Notes under the pieces: model-generated | Seen by the model: only the letters and a program-made list of their open reading frames with translations | What the model was told of the DNA's origin: nothing | Database searches by the model: none | Position numbers and translations under genes: made by a program | Assembly (NCBI GenBank): GCA_914767715.1 | Contig: OU612073.1 | Location: forward strand, 20,892,001-20,956,000 | DNA from: Membranipora membranacea | Lineage: Eukaryota > Bryozoa > Gymnolaemata > Cheilostomatida > Membraniporidae | Direction of reading: 5' to 3' | Length of the DNA: 64,000 bases | Part shown: positions 26,299-38,435 of the stretch, in pieces | Layout: each line of letters starts with the position of its first letter | How positions within the stretch are numbered: the stretch's first letter is position 1

Positions 26299-29200
26299 AT
26301 GCAGCCTGCCCGAGTACAGCGGGCGCGGATACGACCCCCGTACCTGAGTACTCTGAGAGGAGACTTAGCTGAGGTCACACAGCTAGTATTTGTATACTTC
26401 CTCGGTACAGTTGTACTCTGGCCTATCATCATAGTGATCAGTATACTTTTCATACCACTGGTAAGTTAATATCACTTAGATTGTTCACATACACATGCAG
26501 GAAAGTAAATCCTTCCTACGTTTGTGGCATTTGTGTGTGGCTGCAATGTTACAAGCTTATAGTCTCATAATCAGATTGCGGATACTTTGTGGCCTCAAAG
26601 TATCCAAACTGATCTAAATAGCAGGAATGCTGCCTGTGTTGTCCGAGCTTCACTGCGATCATAACCCAAGTCCTAGACGAGTGAATACCTACATTGAGGT
26701 ATTTGCTGGACTGTGTGGAAAGCAATTTGTTGGACTTAAAATATATAATAGTTTGCCTTGTATGTGGTGATAGACAGCTTGGTGCAGATTCTCAGCTAGG
26801 ATACTGGCAGCTTCTGTGACTATGACTAGCCATAGAAGGAGGATGTTAGCGTGACCTCCATTAATGTAAACTTAGATTTAGTAAGACGGGGAACAATGAA
26901 CTGCCTCTCCATGGGGTTTCATTGCTGGGTAGGCTGGAAAAATATACACATTTATTATGCAAACGCTGAAATATCTTCATCCAAATTGTGGGAAAACCCG
27001 ATCATATGTTCAAAGTGATATCAAGGTATGAATCTAATGTCCCCTTTGTAGGCTATCCTGTGCCAACGAAACAAAATATTGACCAGGGAAAAAGGATTTC
27101 TAGCGTTCATATAATAAGACATACATGCCCAACTAGCTTACTGTGTCAATACAATTTTAGATAACTCATAATCATGATAAAAACAAAACTTGGACTGAAT
27201 AGTAATAAGAACACTATCGTTTATTAGTCTCTGGATATCAATAGTTAAAATATGTTGAGATATTATGTTGAGATATGTTGCACTAAGGAGTTAGAGAGCT
27301 CTCTAACTCTTTGGTTGCACTGACCACACTATCGCAAGTATGTTATGTCATCAACATTCCAGTAAGTAAGAAGAAAAAAAAACAAATCTCCTAGCACGCA
27401 CACTGTATTAATTTTGAATTATATGGGGTGGTACCTCATCAAGCTAGTAAAATCTGATGACTTGATTGTTCAAGTGCATGTGTGCTGAATTTCATATCAA
27501 TAATTATACTGAAGTTACCTGTTTGCACATCAAGGCCCTCATGTAAATCAATATGCTGAATATGTAAATTGTTTTGAGAGCATCTTCTGCTAGCTGGGGT
27601 AATAGACTTACAGACTCAGGCTGTCATCCACTAGACTTTCAATATGAAATTTTAGGTCGATCAATCTCAAGAACTTGTAAATCCTATACGGTATACTTAA
27701 CTTTAATTTAATGTTTAAAGTACATCCATTATTTTATAGTTGTAATTATTTCTGCATAAGGCTAGATGCGCACACACTTACATGGTCGCTGATCTGCCTG
27801 AGAAGTGCAAATGCCTGTACTCTGCTAGTCTAAGTGCTCAGACTCCAAGGCGCAGGGAGTTACTTGCGCAAGCTATCAAGCTATCGAGTTTGATAGCTTG
27901 CGCAAGTAACTCCCTGCGCCTTGGAGTCTGAGCACTTAGACTAGTACTCTGCCAACCAATTTTTCTAAGTTAATTTCCGCTAACTTACCATCTAGCTTGA
28001 CGATTGCCTAAGATCCTGTTGCCATCAACTATTTCAAAATCGGTTTCTAAATCCGCATCAAAATCTGCCAGCTTAAAAATAAACTATCTATACTGGGGCC
28101 TTATAGAGAGGAGCAGTGGATAGTCAGTGTTGTAAGCCATAGTGGTCCCCTAGTAGTAATCTATTGTAGTGAGACCAGCCAGTAAACGCATATTGTGAGT
28201 CTGCATGTAATACTGATATGGTGTATAGTTGTTGTGACCGTGTGCTATGTCCGTTATATATTTACAGACATGGTTAGTACGGAGGTTACTGCTTGTTTGC
28301 TCCATACCTTGTACCTGTACCCGATGTGGGTTAAGATGTAAATGTAGAGTAGCAGCTACCGCCCTGGAGACCACCTGGATAAGTATGCTATTGTCTCACC
28401 ACACATAACCCCTCTCACTGCCTCTATAAGTCCCGTGTGTCTGATGTAATCCTTTTATCATTATTCGCAGTAATCAAGTTAATGAATGATTCCACCCCAA
28501 ACTATGGAATTATTATGAGTAAATGAACTGATCTGTGATTGTTAGTAGTTGTCATTTCTTGCTTTCGTAGGAGACGACTCAAAGTTGAGGGCGGTCAAAC
28601 TTTGATCGGTCTTGAATAATACATCGGCCAAAATTACACACTTTGTTGGCTCCTACTTGAATGCAAACATTTTGATCCCAACACAACAGGCTCATACCTT
28701 ATGAGGATCTATCGATATAACCGTTGTTATTTGTTATTGTTTTATAGAGAGTACAGACAAGGTGATGACACATGGAGAGTTTAGAGCTAGATTGCGGGCG
28801 GTGCGGACAGCTCCCAAACACAGCACAAGTGATGAAAACATAGAAGCTCAGGCTCAGGAACCACTGATGGACGCAGCTGATAACAGTCATATTAACCCTG
28901 CAGTGCCTTTTAGATCAGGTAGGTGTGTCTTCATGTTTATCATGCAGTGATTACTATCCTGAGATCGATCTGTATTACTGGAGACTGTAAAAAAATGGTG
29001 AATTTTTCACGAAGGTGGAGCATCTTTATTCTTTTCTATGTTGAAACCATGCTTTGAAGCTCTGCAATTTAGGCTCATGAAAGAAAGTCTTTCGGCAAAA
29101 CATTGAGATCATCAGAATTTTGATATTTTACAACAAGCTGTGATCTAGCTGGCATAGGCTTTTGCCGTTATACCATAGAAGGGAATATAAAGATTGAGTT

Positions 29201-32200
29201 ACCGACAGCATGATCATTGACTGAGGAAGAATAAATGGAATTAAAATCTATTTTACATAAAGTCTAAAGTCGCGTTTGCTTTACCAGGTAGACAATACGA
29301 ATATGATGACTTGTGATGAACTTTGCCAAAATGTGGGTATATCAAAATGAAAAGTTGTCACAAAAATAACACAAATTTCTATATTTCCAGACCCAACTTC
29401 ACAAGTTGCGGATGCGTCGCTGGATGAGGCTGATGGTGACGTATATAGGGATAATATACATACACTAGTCATGGTAGTCGAGAAATCACTAAGCCTTGTA
29501 AACTTAGTATCTAAGATAGATCAAAGGATTACTAGTCTTACTACTAACGGTAAGTAATATTCCATTCCACACCTGGGTTCTGAACAAACTAGCAACTGTT
29601 GCTGATATTGAAATAGGCATAATAGAGTAATGTAGTTATTGTTGTATATATTATTGTCAGTCTCCAAACACACATATTTTCAGTTAATATGGATATAACT
29701 TCGTAGGGCATCTATCTGAAGAAAAAATGGCTCACCTCAACTGTCAGTGAGGGAAATGATGAAAAACAAGATTTTTTCTAGATAGCCAAAGTCAGCTGTG
29801 AGTTTTATTTTTACAGAGACAGACGGTAAATATTTCCCACGGTTCACGCAGTGTTTAGTACAGTCAGTATCCGGACATCATTACTGGGCAGACGACCCGG
29901 CGTTCTCTCTAGCTAATCATGTACAGATAGAGGAGGAGAAGGTGGTTGATCAGAAGGGACTTCAGGAGCTGCTAAATCGTACAGCCGAGGAAGGTCTGCC
30001 TGTAAACAGACCTCTCTGGCATCTTATACTAGCATCAGGTAAATTTCATGAGCAACGATTTTCATTCTGACTCTGTATGTGAAGCTTTGATAATGTAAGA
30101 AGATTATTAGCGGACATGTCTGCTTATGTTAGCTTAATCTATAATGTTCTTTATTTAACCTGAACTGTTCTGGCTAAGTTTATGAGAGAATAGGATAAAA
30201 ACCAGTGTTTATTTGGAGTTGCTTGCTCATTGACATTAAGGAGACAAATCCTAAATACAGTATAAAACTATCATGATCTTAGTTTTTGTCACTATTGATT
30301 AATTGATAATATTAATGTGATAAACGATTTGTTTTTTTTTGTAGGTTATGGTACATTGAGTGACACAGTGTTGATATGGAGATTCCATGGCACCATGTAT
30401 GATGCTGTGACCATAGCTAAGATTATAGTCTACGCTCTGACAAATCCTAAATTCATCACCTTCAAAGCCTTTAATCAGTATTATCATCATCATAATCATG
30501 TTATCAAGGTAAGGAACTATATGAATGCAGGATATGTATCATCTGTTTCACTGCAGGTGAAAAGAATAATATGACTCGCCATTACTAAGTGGTTCACTCA
30601 TGAAACGTGACAGCCACCTATATCTTATCAGAGCTGCACTTGACATTTTTTGCAGCTCATCATGCTCGATTCTGTCTATGTCTTTACTCATTCAGAATAT
30701 ATTTACTGGTCCAGTGCGATTTCTGTACCTTCTGCTTTCCAAAAAGCGGAGGAGACAAGAACTAGATACTAATACTAACAAAGAGGGAAGCAAACCTCAG
30801 TCACAATCAGGTATGACTGCTTACTGTATGTTCTATTCAAATTTATCATTTTCTAAGGTGTGCACATAACTGTACAAGATGCCATAACTTTTTAACGGTC
30901 TTAGAAGCAGATAGTAAAAATTTGTAATAACAATATGGTATAAGTATGAGATTTTTCAGAGATCCAACCTTTCCTGTTGCATATATGTGTGTTATATTCT
31001 TAGGTTGTAATGTTGTTTGACTTATTGTTATACAGCTCACTACGCATGGACAGAGAGGACACTGAACTTGTCTCAACTACTCAAAAATAAGATGCTTCTT
31101 AGCATGAGCTTCAATGATCTGATATTATCTATATTTACTGGTGCTGCAAGGGGACACGATCCTAATACATCTGAACAGACAGATGATGATCCAAATATAC
31201 TACAAAACAATAACAGGTCTGTATAATGATGTTAGTCAGTGGTGAGGTTAGAGTTTGGCATCATTAGAAACCTCTACCATGTTTTGTTTGAAGCTTTTTC
31301 ATATATCTGGAAAACATTTTGGCATATTTTTAGATTTGACAAGAACTTTGGTAGCCAGAGTCCAATTTTGCCTCATTGCAAAGTTGACGTTAGGTTGAGT
31401 TTAAACGCCATTTGATAAACAAAAATTGAAAGTTTCTCAGTGAAATACACTCATTGCTTATAATTCAGTTCAGTCAGTTCTGCATTGCGGTGCATTGATT
31501 GGTTTCTGTTTTATGTTGCAGTGTGTTGATACCAGTAGACTTATGGACTGGTCTGAAGAATAGGAAGACTTTACCTCAGGGAAATCACATGATATATATG
31601 CCTTGTGCTGTCAGTAAAGTGCCAGGTAAGTATACCTTGTGCTGTCAGTAAAGTACCAGGTAATCCAACTGTCACTCTAATCACAGGCTGAAATGCTGCG
31701 GAATAATTCTGATTGCCTTGAAAGTTTAAGCTTGCGTTCTCTTTGCATGTGCAGTAAAACTGTAATGGACTCTATTGTTGAGTCAAAGTCAAATGGTTGC
31801 AAATCATACCATTTATACAGCACTTTTGAAAACTTGATTGGAGAATCAGTTAAGTGTGTTTTCAAAAACTTTGAGAAAAATAAATTATTGAATTTTCAAT
31901 ATTTTTGGAGAAGCGCATGTCTCACAAGGGATGTAAAAACCATTCCCCTCCGTCACCATTAATCTACTAGGATGATCAGGTCTGTGACATTAGAATTATC
32001 AAAGACTTGGATATCACCTGAGAATACCCACTTACATTCCATATTGTGTTGTTTATGTTGTGTGTTTATATTATAGAGGTGATACCTCGCTTGTGGCGTA
32101 CAGAGCATTTCTTCTCTGAGATGAAACAATCTGGAGATACAAGAACACAACTCTACTCACTTAACTGGCTAGGTTGTCTCCCTTTCTCACAAAATCTGTG

Positions 32201-35200
32201 TAATAAAATACACAATGGGTTACAGGGGGATAGCAATATACTCTTCACCAGGTGAGCGGGTCAAAATAACATAACATCAAATTGAATTTTGGGACATTGA
32301 TCGATTGAAATTTTTTCCGAAAATAGTAAACTGTTTCTCAAGGTGGAATCCAAACACACTTACAACAGACAAAACTACAAGGCAAAATAACCAGTCTTAG
32401 TTAGACGAGATAGGGATGGCACACAGCAACTTGGGCAACAAATCTTGCAAAATATCATGTTTCAATAAACTTTTTTCCCACATACTTTAACATATGGTTG
32501 ACCTCTCATCTTCAAGAGATATGAAGGAAGCAATATGCTCCAATCAGAACACATATGACACCAAATGGTGTCTTATTCTGCTCCCAAACACACCATATCT
32601 ATATGATTGCAGCTGCCAAATTAGACCGTATGTATTTTACCTACTGGCCGGGTATTTGGGCATCAGTGATAATATTCAATGTTTGGTTGTTAAAAAACAT
32701 TATTTACTAATGAAACCTATAATACTATTATTCTATCTTACTCCATTGCTTTCCTAGAAACTTTGCTTTCAATTCAGGTCATCACTGTGGTCTGTATGGG
32801 TTTTAAATCATTATTCCAACCTTATTTCTATTCTCTTAAGTACAGTCAATGTAGGGTTAACTGTCACTCTGAATTTGCTCGAACATTTTATAACTTATAG
32901 TTCCTAGACATCATATGGAGTGATCATAGTGTCACCATATGACAGGACATAACTGACTCCACCCTATCTGAGCACTAAGAATATTCTAGTGTTTCTTTAT
33001 GATATTTTACAATGTAGATGTTTGTTGTTGAGTAGTTATCTCCTCATTACTTTATTTTGTAGTTTTCCTGGGCCGAACACATTAGATAATATAGATGGTG
33101 CTACTATACACGATATAATGTACTTTGCCAGCCCTCCTGCCCACGTCCAATACTCATTCAGCTTCATAACCTATTCAGGGACTGTCAAACTCATGACTCA
33201 GTCAGCTGATAAACTACCGGAGAATTACCCTGATCACCTAGTGCAGCGTATGGCCTCGCAGGTAAATACCACAAACAAAAGTTCATGAAGTTGGAGGCAT
33301 ACTGACTCTCGTGATCTGACTGGGCATGTAGATCACTGATAAACTAGGCTATCATTACCACAAAGCAGGTGTCGTAAGGCTAAGTATGCATCATGCGTGA
33401 CTTGAATTTGCGCATGTGCAAGAACAATGAGTTTAGTTTGGGTTCTGATTGCAACTTTGGAAATGGGATATCCCCTGCATAAACTGTCAATCAAACTCAG
33501 CTAATAATGACAAGAGAGGATCACTATTAATAACAAATCCGCACGCTTTGGGGAGTATGTCACCAGAGCAGGTAGCCAATCAGATGGCTTCGGAATTCCG
33601 AAACTCAATTTTGCAGAGATCAGCTCATGCCCAGAGCTGAGCATGCGCAGAATGAGTTGGAGGGTATCACTTTTCCAATGTTGCCAAACGTGGTTATTAG
33701 ACATATACTACAACATAATATGGATATAATATAATGTGTTTCACTTGATTCAAAATGATTGGCTGCCCTGGAGGGGAAATATTTACAGGAGGAAAAATTC
33801 CCCATTCCACAAATGTCATGCTTGAAATAACTTGTTAACATTTACACAACCATTTTACTTTTTACAAACTCTCACATCAGCTAGCCAAAAATTAATACTA
33901 GCTAACATAAAATCACCCACAAACTAGCTAAACTAAACTCTAGCTAACATTTACTCCTCTAAGGTCAACATAATGGTAATCTGCTGCTTTTTAAAAATCA
34001 GACAAAACAAGAAACAAGAGAGCTATTGTAAAATTGCAAAACCATAACATAACCTTTGTTATATTATATATTATATCTTATATATTATATTATACAGCTG
34101 TCAGTGATAAATAAGATGATATTTCAGAGATATTTCCCAGATGGTTTGGATCAGAGTACCTGTCCCTATGCTCAACCACAAGCTAACAGAATGTATTCTG
34201 ATGTAAGTATCTCTGTTAATGGTATTATACCAACCCGATACAGTGGCTATTACTATCCGCGCATGGCGGAGATAGCTTTGGCGTTCTTATCACTGTCACT
34301 TTGCTCAAAAATATTGCCTTTTTGATCTTTCTAGTTGACTAACTCTTTCAAAATTGGTCACTCAAAATGTATATAGTTCTATCAATGAGTGAGCCATTTG
34401 GAACAAGACCGCTTGCCAGACCCGCTCACTCAGAGAGTGAGCAAACAGATGGTACTGCATTATTCTTATATCGAAACTACAAGTTTATTTTTTACTAACC
34501 TGTGAGACGACAGATTTCAATCTGGAATACATTCATTCTTCATGTTATTGTAATAATTAATCATGATTTGTTTTGATCAGCAATATGTTGGACAGGTGAG
34601 ATCGACTGCTGCCCGCGAGGCGTTGTAAATATGCTCAAGTTTTGGGTTCTATTCGGAGTTATGCTACAATATTTTATTTGCTAATTTTGTATTTTTCTAG
34701 AAACACCCGCTAAAACCCTCAAACTGCCTGCTGCCTTAAATTTTCTTCAGTAAAATTTAAAAAAAATAAGATGAGGAATTGTACCTTTTGCTGGAGTTTT
34801 TGCCTAATCTCCTAATTATTACTTCTTAACCTCAAAACAACCTGATACCTTTGGAGGTTTGAGCAGCTAAGGTTATGCGGAACTAGTTTACATGCCACAC
34901 AGTTCTTCACAGAGCATGTTGCATATGTGATTTGCATATGCTAGGTGCCATCATTTTAACACATAAATTAAGTTAAACTGCTGTGTTGATGGTGCTTTCC
35001 AAAAATATTCTCTTTTAGTTTATGAGACGCATGCGAGAGATTGAGGAGATTCAGTCCTGTGCTGACAGGCTGGCAGCCTTACTGGTGCCTGCCCAAGAGG
35101 GGGAGATATCCTCCCGATCACAATCTCGCTCACAGAGAAGCCGTAGTGTCTCACCCACACTCTACCCTCATCAGCTTGTACATGACGATGTGGATAGTCG

Positions 35201-37059
35201 TCCCACTAGCAAAAGGACATCGCCTAAATTAAATAGATCTCGTGAGTAAATAGTGACAATAATCTGTTTTACTGTGACTAGCAGACGGAAAGCTGAATGT
35301 GAGCCTATTCAGCGCTTGAGAATGGAAAAATATATCTTCTAAATATCATGTTACTGTTGGTGATTTGAATATTGAGTCAACAAATGCTTTGTCATACCAG
35401 GGAGTTTGGGACCCATACCCATACCGAGATTTAGGCCGGGAATTTGGAGCTATCTACTCAAGTTGGATGTGAATAGACAACTCCACATTACAACAAACCA
35501 ACATCCATCAGCCAATCAAAACATAGCTAAAACACAAGCTTATTAGTCCACTGGTAAATGAGTAGATAACACCGAAAACATGCAGAACACAGACAGGGTC
35601 CCATCATTGGCCTGAATCCCACGACCAGGTTCACTGAACTGGTATACAATTTGAGTTGCTGGTTTTCAGTTATGTCTTGAATGAGATACAAGCTTTTAGA
35701 ATACATCTGTTATATTGTACTGCTTGAAAGTTGAAGCAATCCTTTGAAATAATAAGCTTACTTTGAATTGTCTCATAACTGTATTTTGGTGTGATTGTGT
35801 ATTTAACAGGAACTCCGTCCCCTCAGATGACAAGGGATAAGTTGACTACATCTCCACAGATTGGAAAAACTAAATCTCTGAGTTTAGCTTCTGCTAAAAC
35901 TGCTAATACAACAGTAGATGACAAGTGAGTATATCAGATACATTCACAAACAGTACTCCCCCTCCCCTAGATAAGAATCACGAGTGATGGAGCCTTCTTC
36001 ATTGTCTACAAATTTGATTCTGATTTCACGATTGAGAGAAGAGATAGTGTTTCTCTTCGTTGTTTTTGTCATCATATTGGATCTGTTGATATTACTGTAT
36101 TCCTTACAGATTGAAGACAAGCGTTTGTAGGAAAGATAGCCCAGTACTATTATCTGATGCTAATCTAGGACTAGGTACCCCTTCTGCGTCGCTGTCCAGT
36201 GAGAACGAGAAAACTAGGTCGCCCACTCTAGACTCTTCTCTCTCTAACCAGTGAGTGTAGTGGTGTACGTAAATCACAACCAATCTGAACATAGATATCT
36301 CATGCAGGGACCGTGTTAGAGGTAAAAACTCTTCGATAACACAGTTACGTACTCCATATTATTCTCTTCATGCCTTCAATTAAATTTTCTCCCTAAATAA
36401 AACATCCAAGCCTACCCAGTCATGACCACTGCTGAATACTGCAATATTTATATTACAGATTCTTAGATGCAGTTGGACCGTCAAAGATAACAGTACCTCA
36501 AACAGCCACTGAAAATAAAACCATTGCCATAACCGTCCCAAACGGTGATTCTACGGGGATGGTGACTCCATCTGGTGGCTGTATAAATTCCCCAGCTACA
36601 TCTGGAGATATAGCGATAAATCATGTGGAGATAAACACTAATGCAGAAGCTGAGCTGGGTTTAGTTACACCATCAGAGAGTTTAGAACTCCAACCAGAGA
36701 TCAACATCAATAACCACTGCAATGAAAAACTATTAAAAGGGAACTCAATGGTGGAAGTTCATAAATCTCATTCTAATCTAGACATTGAACAAACCGGTGC
36801 AGCTTTGCTAAAAGAACAAACGGCTGTTGTGACAAGTTCACCTGTTACAGCAACCAATGGATATTTGAGGCATGACTCTGGATCAGATATTGAACTGTGT
36901 ATTCCCGATGTGGATCACGAAGATAGAATCAGTCAAAAGTCACCAGTAATGATTTTATCAAATGGTGAGGCACAATTAGCTGACTCTGTAGGAAATACAG
37001 AGGAAATCCTGAATGGTATATCTGTAGATATTTGTCAAACTAATGAAGACCCAACATGA
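26299..37059 (+). CDS. WS/DGAT-family O-acyltransferase-like protein (WSD1-like), membrane-anchored
   Basis: Wax ester synthase/diacylglycerol acyltransferases esterify fatty alcohols or diacylglycerol with acyl-CoA. Exons: 26299-26460, 28750-28918, 29391-29549, 29817-30038, 30345-30508, 30696-30810, 31036-31216, 31522-31625, 32077-32251, 33063-33261, 34098-34202, 35019-35241, 35810-35924, 36110-36250, 36459-37059. All phases agree and give 944 aa, about twice the bacterial enzymes. Residues 28-53 are a membrane segment. The N-terminal half carries NRPLWHLILA. The site aligned to HHxxxDG reads HGTMYDA (252-258), so the catalytic second His is Gly. The C-terminal half has a SFPGP block (484-488) at the position of the family's NVPGP motif, and ASPPAHVQYSFS. 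From about residue 590 a Ser/Thr-rich, probably disordered tail runs to the end. Exon 6 uses the acceptor CTCATTCAG to keep frame. A conserved family is clear; whether it is an active enzyme is doubtful. Confidence 0.85.
27285..27313. repeat. 22-bp perfect palindrome flanked by 8-bp direct repeats
   Basis: GAGTTAGAGAG followed by its exact reverse complement occupies 27288-27309. The octamer GTTGCACT stands directly on both sides (27277-27284 and 27314-27321). A palindromic insert between 8-bp repeats resembles a collapsed remnant or excision footprint of a transposon with 8-bp target duplication, such as hAT. It lies in intron 1 of the acyltransferase gene. Confidence 0.65.
27825..27944. mobile_element. 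Perfect 55-bp-arm hairpin with 7-bp direct repeats
   Basis: The arms at 27825-27879 and 27890-27944 are exact reverse complements over 55 bp, beginning CTAGTCTAAGTGCTCAGACT, with a 10-base loop. TACTCTG stands immediately outside both ends (27818-27824 and 27945-27951). The absence of any mismatch between the arms implies a young insertion or active correction. The element is too small to code. It lies in intron 1 of the acyltransferase gene. Confidence 0.85.
33898..33963. repeat. Copies of a CTAGCTAACATTTACTC dispersed motif
   Basis: Two diverged copies of the motif lie in intron 10 of the acyltransferase gene. The second (TAGCTAACATTTACTCCTCT) closely matches the unit at 42938-42963. The same core forms the tandem array at 37588-37689. 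The function is unknown; it may be the conserved part of a larger dispersed repeat. Confidence 0.6.
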
Positions 37060-37420
37060 CAAAGTTATTTGGGCACTAAAATTTATCATCCTGGTTGTGA
37101 TCTCGAGCTATCCCCTTGAATTCTTTTGTTTTGGATCAAATATTATTGGTGTGGTTTCACCATTGATCTTTTTTTAATTAACCCTATTGTTCTAAGCTGT
37201 TGACTTGAAATAAAGGAAAAATACTAGACTGAATGATTAGAACTTGTCAGTTTGATTCCATGCGGTCAAATTATGCTTTTAGCAATTATGACTAATCCCA
37301 CACCATAGAAGACAAAATGCATTCACAAGAAAATTAATATGTATGGGTGACAGCTACCAAAAGCTGCCGCAGTACTCTTTTCATCTTGCTACTTAGCATC
37401 CTATAAAGGTAAAGTATGTA
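37060..37420. other. Gap between the acyltransferase gene and the tandem duplication
   Basis: This holds the probable 3' untranslated region of the acyltransferase gene, with a polyadenylation hexamer at 37209. Nothing else is visible. Confidence 0.5.
37209..37214 (+). promoter_or_regulatory. AATAAA polyadenylation signal of the acyltransferase gene
   Basis: A canonical hexamer lies 150 bases after the stop codon on the coding strand. Confidence 0.6.
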
Positions 37421-37587
37421 ATGGCTCCTGGTGCTGGCCATGAGAATGACTCGTGTACCAGGATCTCTGGGAGGAGGGAGCATGTTTTATTATACGGACA
37501 TATAAAATAGGGTTGTGGTAGAGGAGCAACGTATTCGCATGAGGAAAAGTTTGCCATTTTGCACCTTGCCTGAAAAAGTTACTTTGA

Positions 37588-37689
37588 GGCTAGCTAACAT
37601 TTACTCACCCAGCCTACTTTAGGCTAGCTAACATTTACTCACCCAGCCTACTTTAGGCTAGCTAACATTTACTCATCCAGCCTACTTTA
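37588..37689. repeat. Three 34-bp tandem units
   Basis: The units start at 37588, 37622 and 37656 (GGCTAGCTAACATTTACTCA...). They are identical except for one C-to-T change in the third. The matching place in copy 2 has one diverged unit near 42864, so the expansion followed the duplication. The unit lies upstream of the signal-peptide exon, in the presumed promoter area. Confidence 0.9.
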
Positions 37690-37899
37690 TTCAAACTCCC
37701 ACCTTAGCTTGTCAAAATTATGTGCTAGCTAAGCTATTTGATACTTTCATAATTCATCTAATTTAACGATACCATCATTGTTAACTTTGTACACTCCATT
37801 TTGTATTTCATAATTTGTAACTTATAATTCAAAGGCGAATGTAGTTGCCTATTCTTGTACTTGTAGACCATAAACTCGACTTATTTGTATCTATTCAAC

Positions 37900-38010
37900 A
37901 TAGATCAAGTTTGCTCCATTTTTCCCCGTTGGAATTGCCCCCTTCGGCGTGTCAGTAGAGGGGGGGGGGGGCAATTCCAACGGGGGAAAAATGGAGCAAA
38001 CTTGATCTAT
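37900..38010. mobile_element. Hairpin insertion absent from duplication copy 2
   Basis: Arms of about 43 bp start at 37900 (ATAGATCAAGTTTGCTCC...) and end at 38010. They are reverse complements apart from one length difference in a C/G run, with an 18-base loop. Copy 2 reads straight through at the matching place (CTATTCAACA at about 43143-43152, then AAGCCACTTTGG), so the hairpin was inserted after the duplication. The flanks TATTCAACA and TTTTCTACA may be a degraded 9-bp target duplication. A solo arm occurs at 8404. Confidence 0.8.
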
Positions 38011-38435
38011 TTTCTACAAAGGTCACTTTGGTATCATGAGAGACGGTTGTTCCCATTGCATATAGATAAGACATGAGCTGAATCAGCATTTCCACACTCC
38101 AGATGCCCATGTGGCTATAGGAATGAGTGATTTAGAACGGGTGGCAAACGAAGTGATTGGTTACTGACTAAAGAGAAAAGGCTTCGCAAATGGGTTCACC
38201 AAAATAAAAAAAGGGATGCTGGAACCTTTCAACCTACCATACCTTGCACTTCTTTATTTTCATTCTTCTGCATGCATGACACATGCCACAACAACATTTA
38301 CGACTGGTCATAATATAAGTAGTTTGGCAGTTATTTTGACTCGCTGTGTGCATGAATGTGCATCACACGCGATCGTCTGTCTGGACAGAGGAGGGCATAG
38401 TACTGCAAAACTGCAAGAACTCAAATTCTCTAATC

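Noticed and set aside
29000-33700. CRISPR array or prokaryotic mobile unit
   Set aside because: No regular direct repeats with spacers; the region is a clear spliced eukaryotic gene.
35400-35660. Possible transposon with GAGCTATCTACTCA / TGAGTAGATA inverted blocks
   Set aside because: The inverted match is only about 10-13 bp, and no target duplication or matching outer ends could be fixed.
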